Shown: positions 9,416-18,348, numbered from the stretch's first letter. The stretch: 64,000 nucleotides of DNA from CADEDV01 sp964596345 (GCA_964596345.1 CAZQSZ010000002.1:248001-312000), one strand, 5' to 3'. Made by a program: numbers and translations. Notes: generated by a model from the sequence alone, not told the origin.

Positions 9416-10435
9416 ATGAAACAATTGTCATTCATATTTCTTTCGGCTGTATTGCTTTGTTTTTCCTGTGGCAAAGACAGTCCGGGTACTACTAATGTCG
9501 CACCCACTAATCTTACCGTGAATGCAGTAGTGAGTACAGACAATAGCGGTAATGTGGCGTTCACCGCCTCAGCAACTAATGCGGTTACCTATGATTATGA
9601 TTATGGGAACGGCATTTTTCAAACTGTTGCATCGGGTGTTGTCACCTACAAGTACCCGGCTTCAGGTGTCTATACGGTTAATGTAATTGCCAAGAGTTCA
9701 TCTGGCCAGACCATTTCAAAATCAATACAGGTAACAGTGACTGTTGCCCAGTCATTGATCTGGTCCGAAGAGTTTAATACTCCCGGTGCACCTGATCCTG
9801 CCAAATGGGGCTATGATCTCGGGGCCGGTGGCTGGGGAAATAATGAACTGCAATATTATACGAACAGACCTGATAATGCTGTTGTATCCGGTGGAACGCT
9901 CAAGATAATTGCAAAAGCAGAAAACTTTAGTGGAAGCCCTTACACCTCTGCCCGGTTGTTATCAAAAGATAAATTCTCATTTAAGTATGGCAAACTGGAG
10001 GCAAGAGCAAAATTACCTTTTGGAGCCGGCACCTGGGCTGCCATCTGGATGCTGGGGAGTAATATCAACACAGTGCCCTGGCCGGGTTGCGGGGAGATAG
10101 ATATTATGGAACATGTGGGCAACCAGCAGAATAAGATATTCGGTACGCTGCATTATCCCGGTCGTTCCGGGGGTAATGCAGACGGAAGTTCAGTAGTGAT
10201 TGCTAATGCAAGTACCGAATTTCATAAATACGCTGTGGAATGGACAGCCAGCACGATAAAAATATCCGTGGATGATTTTACCTATTTCACATTCGCCAAT
10301 TCGGCGGCTGTTCCGTTCAACCATAATTTTTTTATCATCCTGAATATTGCCATGGGGGGCAATTTTGGCGGACCAGTTGATCCGGCCTTTGTCAGCTCCA
10401 GCATGGAAATAGATTATATCAGGGTGTACCAGTAA
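9416..10435 (+). CDS. GH16 endo-beta-glucanase lipoprotein with N-terminal PKD domain
   Basis: The protein has 339 residues and lipobox FSCG (Cys about 18). A PKD domain spans about 30-110 (YDYDYGNG, YKYPASGVYTVNVIAKS). The GH16 domain starts at LIWSEEFNTPG and runs to the end (EIDYIRVYQ). The catalytic signature is GEIDIMEHVG with nucleophile Glu227 and acid/base Glu232, the laminarinase form of the motif. WGNNELQYYT and IWMLGSN are typical subsite residues. It likely hydrolyses beta-1,3 (or mixed beta-1,3/1,4) glucan at the cell surface. It begins 4 bases after the preceding stop, so it is in the same operon. Confidence 0.92.
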   Translation: MKQLSFIFLSAVLLCFSCGKDSPGTTNVAPTNLTVNAVVSTDNSGNVAFTASATNAVTYDYDYGNGIFQTVASGVVTYKYPASGVYTVNVIAKSSSGQTISKSIQVTVTVAQSLIWSEEFNTPGAPDPAKWGYDLGAGGWGNNELQYYTNRPDNAVVSGGTLKIIAKAENFSGSPYTSARLLSKDKFSFKYGKLEARAKLPFGAGTWAAIWMLGSNINTVPWPGCGEIDIMEHVGNQQNKIFGTLHYPGRSGGNADGSSVVIANASTEFHKYAVEWTASTIKISVDDFTYFTFANSAAVPFNHNFFIILNIAMGGNFGGPVDPAFVSSSMEIDYIRVYQ

Positions 10436-10482
10436 TCACTTTTTCTCATAGGCATATAAAGCAAGCATTTTCATCAGCAGTC

Positions 10483-10535
10483 ATTAAAAAGCGGATCGTA
10501 ATTACTTCTTTAAGTTACTACCTCCGCTTTTTAAT
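10483..10535 (+). terminator. Long inverted repeat between two GH16 genes
   Basis: Perfect 13-bp arms lie at 10483-10495 and 10523-10535 (ATTAAAAAGCGGA and its complement), with a 27-base loop that itself can pair. The 3' arm ends with a T run. It may stop or attenuate transcription after the first GH16 gene, or stabilise the 3' end of the upstream message. Confidence 0.55.
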
Positions 10536-10572
10536 ACTTCTTGCCCGGTGTTGCCTGATTAAATAAAATAGC

Positions 10573-11391
10573 ATGAAAGTTAAAACAATAAAATGGGCGG
10601 CTCTTTTCCTGCTTCCTGTTCTGCTCTTCGTTCAGCAACCTGCAAAAAGCCAGTCCGCCTTTCAAAAACTGGTATGGTCGGATGAATTCAATTACAAAGG
10701 ACTGCCGGATACAGCCAAATGGAGTTATGATAAAGGAAATGGCTGCCCGGATATTTGCGGCTGGGGTAATAACGAACTGCAGTTCTATACCTGGAACCGC
10801 CCGGAAAATGCAAGGGTGGAAAATGGGAACCTGGTTATCGAAACCAAAAAGGAAAACTATTCAGGCGCTGCTTATACTTCTGCCCGCCTGGTGACAAAAA
10901 ATAAAGGCGACTGGAAATATGGCCGCATAGAGATCAAGGCAAAACTACCTGCGGGTAAAGGCTTATGGCCTGCCATCTGGATGCTGCCGACCAACTGGGC
11001 GTATGGTGGCTGGCCCAACAGCGGGGAGATAGATATCATGGAGCATGTTGGATACCTGCCTGATTCCGTGTTTAGCGCCATACATACAGGAGCCTATAAC
11101 GGGATGAAAGGGACCCAAAAAGTAAATGGCCAGTTTAGAAAAAATATGTATGATGCTTTTCATATGTATGCTATTGAATGGACGGCAGAAGAAATTATAT
11201 TTTTCATTGACGGTGTAAAATTTCATTCCTTTAAAAATGAACGTTCAGGCACACAGGCATGGCCTTTTGACCAGGAGTTTCATCTAATACTCAATATTGC
11301 AGTTGGCGGTAACTGGGGTGGCAAGCAGGGAGTGGATGATCAATTATTCCCACAGCAATTGCAGGTGGATTATGTGAGAGTGTATCAATAA
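10573..11391 (+). CDS. GH16 endo-beta-glucanase, secreted
   Basis: The protein has 272 residues. A signal peptide covers residues 1-27 (ending PAKSQS) with no lipobox, so it is probably periplasmic or secreted. The single GH16 domain carries the signature GEIDIMEHVG with Glu152 and Glu157 as catalytic pair. WGNNELQFYTWNRPENARV and IWMLPTNWAYGGWP match laminarinases. It is similar to the preceding GH16 but lacks PKD and lipid anchor. The two enzymes may share the work between surface and periplasm; the division is inferred from the signals. Confidence 0.92.
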   Translation: MKVKTIKWAALFLLPVLLFVQQPAKSQSAFQKLVWSDEFNYKGLPDTAKWSYDKGNGCPDICGWGNNELQFYTWNRPENARVENGNLVIETKKENYSGAAYTSARLVTKNKGDWKYGRIEIKAKLPAGKGLWPAIWMLPTNWAYGGWPNSGEIDIMEHVGYLPDSVFSAIHTGAYNGMKGTQKVNGQFRKNMYDAFHMYAIEWTAEEIIFFIDGVKFHSFKNERSGTQAWPFDQEFHLILNIAVGGNWGGKQGVDDQLFPQQLQVDYVRVYQ

Positions 11392-11419
11392 TGACTTTTA
11401 GACTTTTAATTTTCAAGGT

Positions 11420-12325
11420 ATGAAACAGGTTAAGAATCTTACAGGGCTGATGACCCTTACAATTATTAGTTCTTTGTTTTTTGTTCAGTGTACTGATCAG
11501 CAGGCTCCTGCTCCGGCAGCAAAAGAAGAAAGTAAGCCGGCAGGTGAAACAGTTTTTTTCGATGATTTTTCCGGTGCATCACTGGACACTTCCAAATGGA
11601 ATACAGAGGTAAGTGGTATCCATGTGAATAATGAGTTGCAGGGATATGTTGATTCGGCAGCTGTGATCAGGCTGGTTACAGGCGATGAGGCAGAAGGTGC
11701 CGCCAATGGGGCTTTATTATTACAACCACATTATGCCCCCGGTTATATAACAAAGGATGGTCAGAAATTTGATTTTGTATCGGGCAGAATCAACACCCGC
11801 AACAAAGCTGAATTTGCTTATGGATCTTTTGCGGCGAGAATTAAATTAACGGATGGTGCCGGGTTATGGCCCGCCTGGTGGATGCTGGGTAATGGTAACT
11901 GGCCCGAAACTGGCGAGATTGATATCATGGAATATGTGGGTGAAAAAGATTGGATCAGTTCTGCCATACATGGAAAAGGATATAGCGGTGACGCAGGAAT
12001 CGTGGACCGTTTATATTTTCCCGCTGATAATGATGTGACCAACTGGCATGTGTATGCGGTGGACTGGACACCGGACAGTTTGCTATTTAAATATGATGAT
12101 ATTCCTGTACTTAGAATCACCAAACCAATGACCCAATTCTTTGGCGAATGGGCTTTCGATAACCCGAAATACCTGATCCTGAATTTTGCAGTCGGTGGTG
12201 TTTACCCGTATAAAATAAATGGTATCAAAGAACCTTTCTATGGATTACCGGCGTCTACCTTTGAAATGATCAAAGCAGGGAAAAGTAAAATGCTGGTGGA
12301 TTGGGTAAGGGTGACAAAAAAATGA
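11420..12325 (+). CDS. GH16-family lipoprotein glucanase
   Basis: This 301-residue lipoprotein has lipobox VQC (Cys about 24) and a short Ala/Pro/Glu linker. Its GH16 domain (TVFFDDFSGASLDTSKW to WVRVTKK) is more divergent than the two preceding enzymes. The catalytic motif is GEIDIMEYVG with Glu166 and Glu171. Length and insertions (YPYKINGIKEPFYGLPA) hint at a different GH16 subfamily, perhaps acting on another beta-glucan linkage. It is the last gene of the glucan locus; the next gene is on the opposite strand. Confidence 0.88.
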   Translation: MKQVKNLTGLMTLTIISSLFFVQCTDQQAPAPAAKEESKPAGETVFFDDFSGASLDTSKWNTEVSGIHVNNELQGYVDSAAVIRLVTGDEAEGAANGALLLQPHYAPGYITKDGQKFDFVSGRINTRNKAEFAYGSFAARIKLTDGAGLWPAWWMLGNGNWPETGEIDIMEYVGEKDWISSAIHGKGYSGDAGIVDRLYFPADNDVTNWHVYAVDWTPDSLLFKYDDIPVLRITKPMTQFFGEWAFDNPKYLILNFAVGGVYPYKINGIKEPFYGLPASTFEMIKAGKSKMLVDWVRVTKK

Positions 12326-12373
12326 CCGCTGATTGTGATCATTTTCTTCTCCTGTTGTAATTGTTGAATTTTA

Positions 12374-13021
12374 TTACAGTCTTTTAAGCTGGCTGATCAT
12401 TGCTTTTTGATCGGCAGCTTTGAATACGGTATTGCCTGCTACTAATACATCCGCACCGGCTGCAATAATAGAAGGTGCATTTTCAAGGGTCACACCTCCG
12501 TCTATTTCAATATGTACCTGTAGCCCTCTTTCAGTGATCATGTTGCGGAGTTGTTTAATTTTCTCCAGGGTATAAGGAATGAATTTTTGCCCGCCAAAAC
12601 CCGGGTTCACACTCATCAGGCAAACCAGGTCAATATCATGAAGGATATCACTTAAACTTGAAACGGGAGTATGCGGATTGACGGCTACACCTGCTTTCAT
12701 TCCCAGGGCTTTTATCTGTTGAATATTCCGGTGCAGATGGGGGCAGGCTTCAATATGTACAGAGAGATTATCAGCACCGGCATTCCTGAATTGTTCAGCA
12801 TAGTTGCCCGGCTCTTCAATCATCAGGTGCACATCACAAACCTTTGTCGTGGCTTTCCGGAAAAATTCGATCAGCATGGGTCCGAAACTGATATTGGGAA
12901 CAAAACGGCCATCCATCACATCCAGGTGATACCAATCAGCCTCACTTTCGTTCAGCATTTTACAATCCGCTTCCAGGTTCAGGTAGTTGGCAGATAACAG
13001 GGAAGGAGCAACGATAGCCAT
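12374..13021 (-). CDS. rpe: Ribulose-phosphate 3-epimerase
   Basis: This 215-residue TIM-barrel protein interconverts ribulose 5-phosphate and xylulose 5-phosphate in the pentose phosphate pathway. The family motifs are present: APSLLSAN, HLDVMDGRFVPNISFG (metal His and Asp), VHLMIEEP, MSVNPGFGGQKFI, and the second catalytic Asp in HIEIDGGVTLENA. Length is typical. It converges on the last glucan-locus gene with 48 bases between; no clear terminator is visible there. Confidence 0.96.
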   Translation of the reverse strand: MAIVAPSLLSANYLNLEADCKMLNESEADWYHLDVMDGRFVPNISFGPMLIEFFRKATTKVCDVHLMIEEPGNYAEQFRNAGADNLSVHIEACPHLHRNIQQIKALGMKAGVAVNPHTPVSSLSDILHDIDLVCLMSVNPGFGGQKFIPYTLEKIKQLRNMITERGLQVHIEIDGGVTLENAPSIIAAGADVLVAGNTVFKAADQKAMISQLKRL

Positions 13022-13132
13022 AGCGTTTATTTGCGGTGCAAGATAAGGTAAGTGATTGAATGGTTTATTGGTTAATTCGTCAACAGAGGGGGGACAATTT
13101 TTTCAACATTTGCATACTGGTAAACCAATTAA

Positions 13133-14140
13133 CTAATTAACAATTTTATCAGCCGCTTCCTTAGCCTCTTTCAGGGTTTTATCCAGCCCATAGGCCCGCT
13201 GGTAATTCAATTTGGCTTCCGGTTTATTACCAGTCGCTTCCTGGCATTTGGCCATCCAGTAATACGAGTCAGCATATTTCGGGGAAATGGTCATGGCCAG
13301 GTTAAATGTTTGATAGGCATTTTCATATTTCTGCTGGTCATACAGAATAATTCCTTTTTCAATATAGGCATCCAGGAAATTATAATCGTGTTTGATAGCT
13401 TCGTTGAAAAGAGACATAGCTTTAGCTTTATCATTGATATTGGAATAATAAATGCCTTTATAGTAATAGGGATCGGCATGAACACCCAGTGAATCCATAC
13501 TGATAAGTGAGTCGCAGAGATGGATCACTTTCAGATTTTTTGCTTCCGCATATTTCAACGCCAGGATATAATTCAGCTCAATATCATAAGGAGTGATCGA
13601 ATAAGCTTTTTCAAGTGTATGGATGGCTGCGGCAACATCTTGCTTTTTTTCCAGCAAACCAGCTTTTAGTTTCAAAGCATCCACCTGCTCCGGGTTCATT
13701 TGCAGTATTTCGTCACATACTTTCAATGCTTCTTCGGTTTTGTTTTGCGCATTATAAGTACGGGCCAGGCTGAGCCGTAATAATATACTTTGCGGTAATT
13801 CCTTTAAAGACTGGTTTAAAAAAACTTCTGCAGAATCCGGGTTCTTATCCATTAAGATCGTACTAATGGCATAAGCATATTTTTCTTCTTTTTTCAACAA
13901 CCAGGCTTGCTGAAAATCATCCAGGGCAGGCTCCGGAAAATTATTGGTATTCAGCAAAACGGCTCTCCTGAAATAGAGATCATGATTGGTCTTTTCATTC
14001 CTGATACTGTCTGTCAATCCTGCAAAAGGCGGTTGGGCAAGGATATCCGCATAAGGAGAAGAAGGAGTATTATCATTGCAGCTGCTGAGAATGATCAGCC
14101 CGGCTGCGAAAAGTCCTGTTATTTTTGTGATACGGTTCAT
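13133..14140 (-). CDS. TPR-repeat lipoprotein
   Basis: This 335-residue protein has lipobox LSSC at Cys21. From residue about 45 it is built of tetratricopeptide repeats (for example SILLRLSLARTYNAQNKTEEALKVC, DAYIEKGIILYDQQKYENAYQTF, ADSYYWMAKCQEATGNKPEAK). TPRs bind partner proteins; no enzymatic motif is present. Function is unknown. It is divergent from the propeller lipoprotein at 14244, with which it may share regulation. Confidence 0.8.
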   Translation of the reverse strand: MNRITKITGLFAAGLIILSSCNDNTPSSPYADILAQPPFAGLTDSIRNEKTNHDLYFRRAVLLNTNNFPEPALDDFQQAWLLKKEEKYAYAISTILMDKNPDSAEVFLNQSLKELPQSILLRLSLARTYNAQNKTEEALKVCDEILQMNPEQVDALKLKAGLLEKKQDVAAAIHTLEKAYSITPYDIELNYILALKYAEAKNLKVIHLCDSLISMDSLGVHADPYYYKGIYYSNINDKAKAMSLFNEAIKHDYNFLDAYIEKGIILYDQQKYENAYQTFNLAMTISPKYADSYYWMAKCQEATGNKPEAKLNYQRAYGLDKTLKEAKEAADKIVN

Positions 14141-14210
14141 TTCTCAAAACTAATTTATTTTTAGGGCTTAGGTATGACAATTGCCTGACAAACGAGGTTG
14201 GCAACAAAAA

Positions 14211-14218
14211 TACCTTTG
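14211..14218 (+). promoter_or_regulatory. Bacteroidota -7 promoter element
   Basis: TACCTTTG is a perfect TAnnTTTG match, 25 bases upstream of the ATG at 14244. No convincing -33 TTTG is seen at the expected spacing. Confidence 0.5.
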
Positions 14219-14243
14219 CCAGCGCTGAATAAAACGATAAACA

Positions 14244-15347
14244 ATGAAAAAAATTACCGGTTTCCTTTTTGCACTTGCAGGTATCGCAGCCATACAGTCT
14301 TGTAATAATAGTTCTAAAATTGCCGTGGTTGATCCCGCAGCCGATACGCTGAAATATGCAGATGAATCACATTTTAAAAATGTGCAGCAGCTCACTTTTG
14401 GTGGTGATAATGCAGAGGCCTACTGGAGTTATGATGGGAAATACCTTGTTTTTCAGCGCACCAATCCAAAGGATGGAATTGCGTGTGACCAGATGTTCGT
14501 GGGAAAAGTGCCAACAAAAAGAGGAGAGAAGTTTACTTACAAAATGGTGAGTACCGGGAAAGGCCGCACCACCTGTGCTTTCTTTACCAAAGACGGTAAA
14601 CATATTATCTATGCTTCCACTCATTTAGGAAGCCCTGATTGTCCGCCAACACCGGACCGGGCTAAATATGGCAATAAATACATCTGGCCTTTGTATGACA
14701 GCTATGATATTTTTATGGCTGACCTGGATGGTAAGATTGTAAAACAACTGACCCATTCAAAGGGCTACGATGCGGAAGCAACGCTTTCCCCGGATGGCGA
14801 AAAAATGCTGTACACCAGTGATAAAGATGGAGATATTGATCTTTATATCATGAACCTGAAAACAGGCGAAGAAAAAAGGATCACGAATATGCTGGGTTAT
14901 GATGGCGGTGCCTGGTTCAGTCCTGATGGCACCAAACTGATCTGGAGAGCATCAAGACCCAAAACGGAAGCAGAGATCAAAGAATATAAAGACCTGTTAG
15001 CAGAAAACCTGGTAGCTCCAACGAATATGGAAGTATGGGTGGCCAATGCGGATGGCAGTAATGCTCACCAGGTTACTTCATATGGCCAGGCCAACTGGGC
15101 ACCAGCCTATATGCCGGATAACAAACGGATCATTTTTGCTTCTAACCATGAGTATAAAAGAGGGTTTCCCTTTAATTTGTATACCATTAATGAAGATGGC
15201 AGCAACCTGACCAAGATCAGCCGGGATAAAGGATTTGATGCCTTCCCGATGTTCTCCCCCAATGGTAAGAAGATCGTTTTCTGCAGCAACAGGAATAACG
15301 GAGGTACCCGTGATACCAACGTATTTATTGCTGACTGGGTGGAATAA
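14244..15347 (+). CDS. TolB-like beta-propeller (PD40) lipoprotein
   Basis: This 367-residue protein has lipobox IQSC at Cys20. Several WD40-like PD40 blades follow: YWSYDGKYLVFQR, FTKDGKHIIYAST, LSPDGEKMLYTSDKDGDIDLYIM, FSPDGTKLIWRAS, YMPDNKRIIFASN, FSPNGKKIVFCSN. Such propellers resemble TolB and the N-terminal part of prolyl oligopeptidases, but no peptidase domain is attached. It likely acts as a periplasmic or outer-membrane binding protein. Its partner is unknown. Confidence 0.82.
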   Translation: MKKITGFLFALAGIAAIQSCNNSSKIAVVDPAADTLKYADESHFKNVQQLTFGGDNAEAYWSYDGKYLVFQRTNPKDGIACDQMFVGKVPTKRGEKFTYKMVSTGKGRTTCAFFTKDGKHIIYASTHLGSPDCPPTPDRAKYGNKYIWPLYDSYDIFMADLDGKIVKQLTHSKGYDAEATLSPDGEKMLYTSDKDGDIDLYIMNLKTGEEKRITNMLGYDGGAWFSPDGTKLIWRASRPKTEAEIKEYKDLLAENLVAPTNMEVWVANADGSNAHQVTSYGQANWAPAYMPDNKRIIFASNHEYKRGFPFNLYTINEDGSNLTKISRDKGFDAFPMFSPNGKKIVFCSNRNNGGTRDTNVFIADWVE

Positions 15348-15354
15348 TAATAAA

Positions 15355-15386
15355 TTTCTCCCTTGCGGCCTGTCGTTGTAGATTTG
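15355..15386 (+). promoter_or_regulatory. Candidate promoter for the small membrane protein
   Basis: TTTC at 15355-15358 is followed after 20 bp by a perfect -7 box TAGATTTG at 15379-15386. The predicted start lies a few bases before the ATG at 15406. Confidence 0.55.
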
Positions 15387-15405
15387 ACCACCTAAATTAA
15401 TTGCC

Positions 15406-15843
15406 ATGGATACCGGATTACTGCATTTACACAGTTTATTGCGCTGGGTCATTTTATTATTGCTACTGGTAACATTGTTCCAGGCTTTTTCGAAAAGCCC
15501 TGGTATTAAGAAAACAAGTTTGTTCTTACTGATCAGTGCACATATCATGCTGCTGGTAGGTTTATACCAGCTTATTAATGGAACCTGGGGAATCATGAAA
15601 GGTCTGCCAGAAGGAGTTGAATTAATGAAGGATAAATTCTACCGGTTCTTCTGGGTTGAACATCCGTTAATGATGTTTGTATCCATCATCCTCATCACCA
15701 TTGCCCGTGGCAAAGCCAAAATACTTAATTACAGGTCGGCCGGCTGGTTATTACTGGTGGCGCTGTTATTAATTCTGGCAGCAGTGCCCTGGCCATTCCG
15801 GGATATTATCGGCGAGAACCGGAGCTGGTTTCCGGGTATGTAA
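15406..15843 (+). CDS. Small four-helix integral membrane protein
   Basis: This 145-residue protein has four hydrophobic segments at about residues 10-28, 38-60, 85-105 and 110-130. Conserved-looking histidines sit in or near the helices (LHLHSLLRW, SAHIML, VEHPLMM), as in proteins loosely labelled cytochrome b. Heme binding is possible but not shown. A candidate promoter just upstream suggests it is transcribed alone. Confidence 0.65.
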   Translation: MDTGLLHLHSLLRWVILLLLLVTLFQAFSKSPGIKKTSLFLLISAHIMLLVGLYQLINGTWGIMKGLPEGVELMKDKFYRFFWVEHPLMMFVSIILITIARGKAKILNYRSAGWLLLVALLLILAAVPWPFRDIIGENRSWFPGM

Positions 15844-15850
15844 AAAGAGT

Positions 15851-15882
15851 ATCCCGTCCGCTCCTGGCAGACGGGATTTTTT
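15851..15882. terminator. Terminator between convergent genes
   Basis: An 8-bp stem (ATCCCGTC with GACGGGAT) and an 11-base loop are followed by a T-rich run on the plus strand. A-richness on the other side lets it serve both converging genes. It touches the stop of the minus-strand gene at 15881. Confidence 0.7.
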
Positions 15883-16297
15883 ATTTATTCTGCCTGTAAA
15901 ATATTTTACCGACGATCTTCCAGCCCTCTTTTGTTTTGAGCAGGCTCATGATATCATGAAAATAAAAGCCGGGATATTCAATGGTCAATTTGGCTGTAGC
16001 AGCGTTGCCAAATACTTCCACACTTTCAATTTTGGTTTTACGGTCCTGCTTTTTACCATTGTTGGACATGCGGGCCATAAAATCTTTCAGGGATACTACC
16101 ACAAGGGTATCATTCCGCATATATTGCATTTGTCCGCCGGGGCTAAACGCTTTTGAAAACAAGACACTGTCGCCGTTAGTGCCACCATCGAGATAATAAT
16201 TACAAACGACTTTAACAGCTTCAATTTCCTGTTCTTTTGTTTGCGCTTCCGCCATGCTGAAGGTGAGACAACTGAATGCCAGTACCAAAATTTTCAT
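15881..16297 (-). CDS. Secreted NTF2-like (lumazine-binding-like) protein
   Basis: The protein has 138 residues, of which 1-18 are a signal peptide (ending MAEAQ). The remainder fits the NTF2-like cone fold often labelled putative lumazine-binding: an N-terminal helix (EIEAVKVVCNYYLDGGTNGD), then strands such as AFSPGGQMQYMRNDTLVVVSLKDF and AATAKLTIEY, ending KEGWKIVGKIFYRQ. Function is unknown; the pocket may bind a small ligand. Confidence 0.7.
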   Translation of the reverse strand: MKILVLAFSCLTFSMAEAQTKEQEIEAVKVVCNYYLDGGTNGDSVLFSKAFSPGGQMQYMRNDTLVVVSLKDFMARMSNNGKKQDRKTKIESVEVFGNAATAKLTIEYPGFYFHDIMSLLKTKEGWKIVGKIFYRQNK

Positions 16298-16383
16298 GCT
16301 GTAGTTTTTTTATGAAAATAGCGTTTTGGCCGGCAGGGTAGTACCATAATTACATAAACGGTTATCTTCTTTTGTAAGAAAAG

Positions 16384-16884
16384 CTATCGTTTGCCCAGTT
16401 CGATTACCTCACAATCTTTTATATTCTTTCCGTCAATGGTAAAACGGATCAGGGTTCTCACTTTGTGCCAGCCGTGCTTTCCGGCCGCACCCGGATTCAT
16501 GTGCAGGCACTGGATACCTTCATCATAGATCACTTTCAGGATATGCGAATGCCCGCTGATGAATAGTTGCGGCTGATGGAGCTGCAATTCCTTTCTTGTT
16601 TCCGGGTTATATTTTGGCGGCGAACCGCCGATATGCCGCATCAGCACTTTTACTTCCTCGCATAGAAAAACCAGTTGCTCGGGAAATTCATTTCTGATAA
16701 CCTGGTCATCAATGTTGCCATAAACCCCTTTCAGCCTTTTGAACTTGTTAAACTCCTTAAACTTCTCTGCCACCCCTTCCCCAAAATCACCGGCATGCCA
16801 GATCTCGTCACAATTTTCAAAGTGCCTGAAAACAGCTTCATCAAGAAAGCCATGGGTATCTGATATCAGTCCGATGCGGGTCAT
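16384..16884 (-). CDS. YfcE/MJ0936-family metallophosphoesterase
   Basis: This 166-residue protein has all calcineurin-type metal motifs in order: GLISDTHG (Asp, His), WHAGDFG, GVYGNID (Asn), FISGHSHI and HMNPGA. It is cytosolic by lack of a signal. Members cleave phosphodiesters in vitro; the physiological substrate here cannot be read from sequence. Confidence 0.9.
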   Translation of the reverse strand: MTRIGLISDTHGFLDEAVFRHFENCDEIWHAGDFGEGVAEKFKEFNKFKRLKGVYGNIDDQVIRNEFPEQLVFLCEEVKVLMRHIGGSPPKYNPETRKELQLHQPQLFISGHSHILKVIYDEGIQCLHMNPGAAGKHGWHKVRTLIRFTIDGKNIKDCEVIELGKR

Positions 16885-16956
16885 TGTTATTGGTATTCTC
16901 TATTTAAAGAGAACGCTGTAAATTAGTATTTCCTAACTTTACTTCAACGATCAATT

Positions 16957-17073
16957 ATGCCATTCAACAGGAACTTTACTTATTTCATCGACAAAAGAAA
17001 ATGGAAATACTATTTCCTGATGGTCTCCCTGGAATTAGAGAAACAGGAAGAAGAAATGACTTTTCCGGCTTAG
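16957..17073 (+). CDS. Possible 38-residue small protein
   Basis: An ATG-to-TAG frame of 39 codons starts with MPFNRNFTYFIDKRKWKYYF and ends in an acidic stretch (ELEKQEEEM). A weak -7-like TAACTTTA lies about 25 bases upstream. It sits in the 232-base gap before hmgA. No homologue is recognised, so it may be fortuitous. Confidence 0.28.
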   Translation: MPFNRNFTYFIDKRKWKYYFLMVSLELEKQEEEMTFPA

Positions 17074-17116
17074 TGCCTGGTTAACTAATTCCCGATAAAC
17101 TAATTAACTTATTGTC

Positions 17117-18274
17117 ATGCCTCATTATTATACACTCGGAACTATTCCGCATAAACGCCATACACAATTCCGCAAACCAGATGGCGGGTTATACAGTGAA
17201 CAATTATTTTCTACTGAAGGGTTCAGCGATGATTATGCATTGCTGTACCATTGCCATCCGCCTACGCAGATCATCAAAACAGAACCGCAAATAGATGTAT
17301 CCCCGCAGATAGCAGAGGAAAAAATGCTGAAACACCGCAGTCTCGAGGGATTCAACATAAAGCCGGCGAAAGATTATTTGCAGAGCCGGGTGCCCGTTCT
17401 GGTGAATAACGATTGTCATATTGTGCTGGCAGCCCCGCAGGAAAGTATGACGGATTATTATTACAAGAATACCGATGCCGACGAACTGATCTTTGTACAT
17501 GAAGGCAGCGGAATCGTTCATACACAATATGGCGAACTGCCTTTTTCCTATGGGGATTATATCATGCTGCCAAGGGGAACTATTTACCAAATAAGTTTCA
17601 ATACAGCGGAGAACAGGTTATTTATTGTTGAATCCTTTTCACCCATCCGCTACCCGAAACGCTACATGAGTAAATACGGGCAACTGATGGAACATTCACC
17701 CTATTGCGAACGGGATATCCGGCCGCCGCAGGATTTGAAGACATTTGATCAGAAGAGCGATTTTTTGATCAAAGCGAAAAAGAAAGGGATGTTGTATGGC
17801 CTGCATTATGGGACTCATCCTTTTGATGTGATCGGTTGGGACGGGTGCTGCTACCCGTATATTTTCTCTATTCATGATTTTGAACCTATCACCGGCAGGG
17901 TGCATATGCCACCGCCGATACATCAGACATTTGAAACCTCTTCTTTTGTGGTTTGTTCGTTTGTTCCAAGAATGTATGACTATCATCCGCAGGGAATTCC
18001 TGCTCCTTATAACCACAGTAATATTGATAGTGATGAGGTATTGTACTATGTGGCCGGGGAATTTATGAGCCGCAAGCATGTGACCAAAGGAATGATCACC
18101 CTGCACCCGGCCGGCATCCCGCATGGTCCGCATCCCGGGGCTGTTGAAAAAAGTATTGGTGCCAAAGAAACAAAGGAGCTGGCAGTAATGGTAGATACCT
18201 TCCGCCCCCTGATGCTTACTAAACAAGCTCTCGAAATTGAGAACCAGGATTATGTGATGAGCTGGGCCGAATAG
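17117..18274 (+). CDS. hmgA: Homogentisate 1,2-dioxygenase
   Basis: This 385-residue cupin-type Fe(II) ring-cleavage enzyme converts homogentisate to maleylacetoacetate in tyrosine/phenylalanine breakdown. Visible signatures are the central cupin (DELIFVHEGSGIVHTQYGELPFSYGDYIMLPRGT), the segment HMPPPIHQTFE, and SDEVLYYVAGEF with HPAGIPHGPHPGAVE, which supply the His and Glu iron ligands in the family. It is slightly shorter than the roughly 440-residue animal enzyme. No other tyrosine-catabolic gene lies nearby. A strong terminator follows. Confidence 0.93.
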   Translation: MPHYYTLGTIPHKRHTQFRKPDGGLYSEQLFSTEGFSDDYALLYHCHPPTQIIKTEPQIDVSPQIAEEKMLKHRSLEGFNIKPAKDYLQSRVPVLVNNDCHIVLAAPQESMTDYYYKNTDADELIFVHEGSGIVHTQYGELPFSYGDYIMLPRGTIYQISFNTAENRLFIVESFSPIRYPKRYMSKYGQLMEHSPYCERDIRPPQDLKTFDQKSDFLIKAKKKGMLYGLHYGTHPFDVIGWDGCCYPYIFSIHDFEPITGRVHMPPPIHQTFETSSFVVCSFVPRMYDYHPQGIPAPYNHSNIDSDEVLYYVAGEFMSRKHVTKGMITLHPAGIPHGPHPGAVEKSIGAKETKELAVMVDTFRPLMLTKQALEIENQDYVMSWAE

Positions 18275-18294
18275 AATCCGAAGATAAACTAGTA

Positions 18295-18323
18295 GCGAAA
18301 GGTCTGCCCGGCAGACCTTTCGC
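18295..18323 (+). terminator. Strong hairpin after hmgA
   Basis: A 13-bp perfect stem (GCGAAAGGTCTGC with its complement) has a 3-base loop. It is 21 bases after the hmgA stop and insulates the TetR promoter. The T run after it is weak. Confidence 0.7.
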
Positions 18324-18348
18324 CGTTTAAAATCCACAGTTCATCCAC

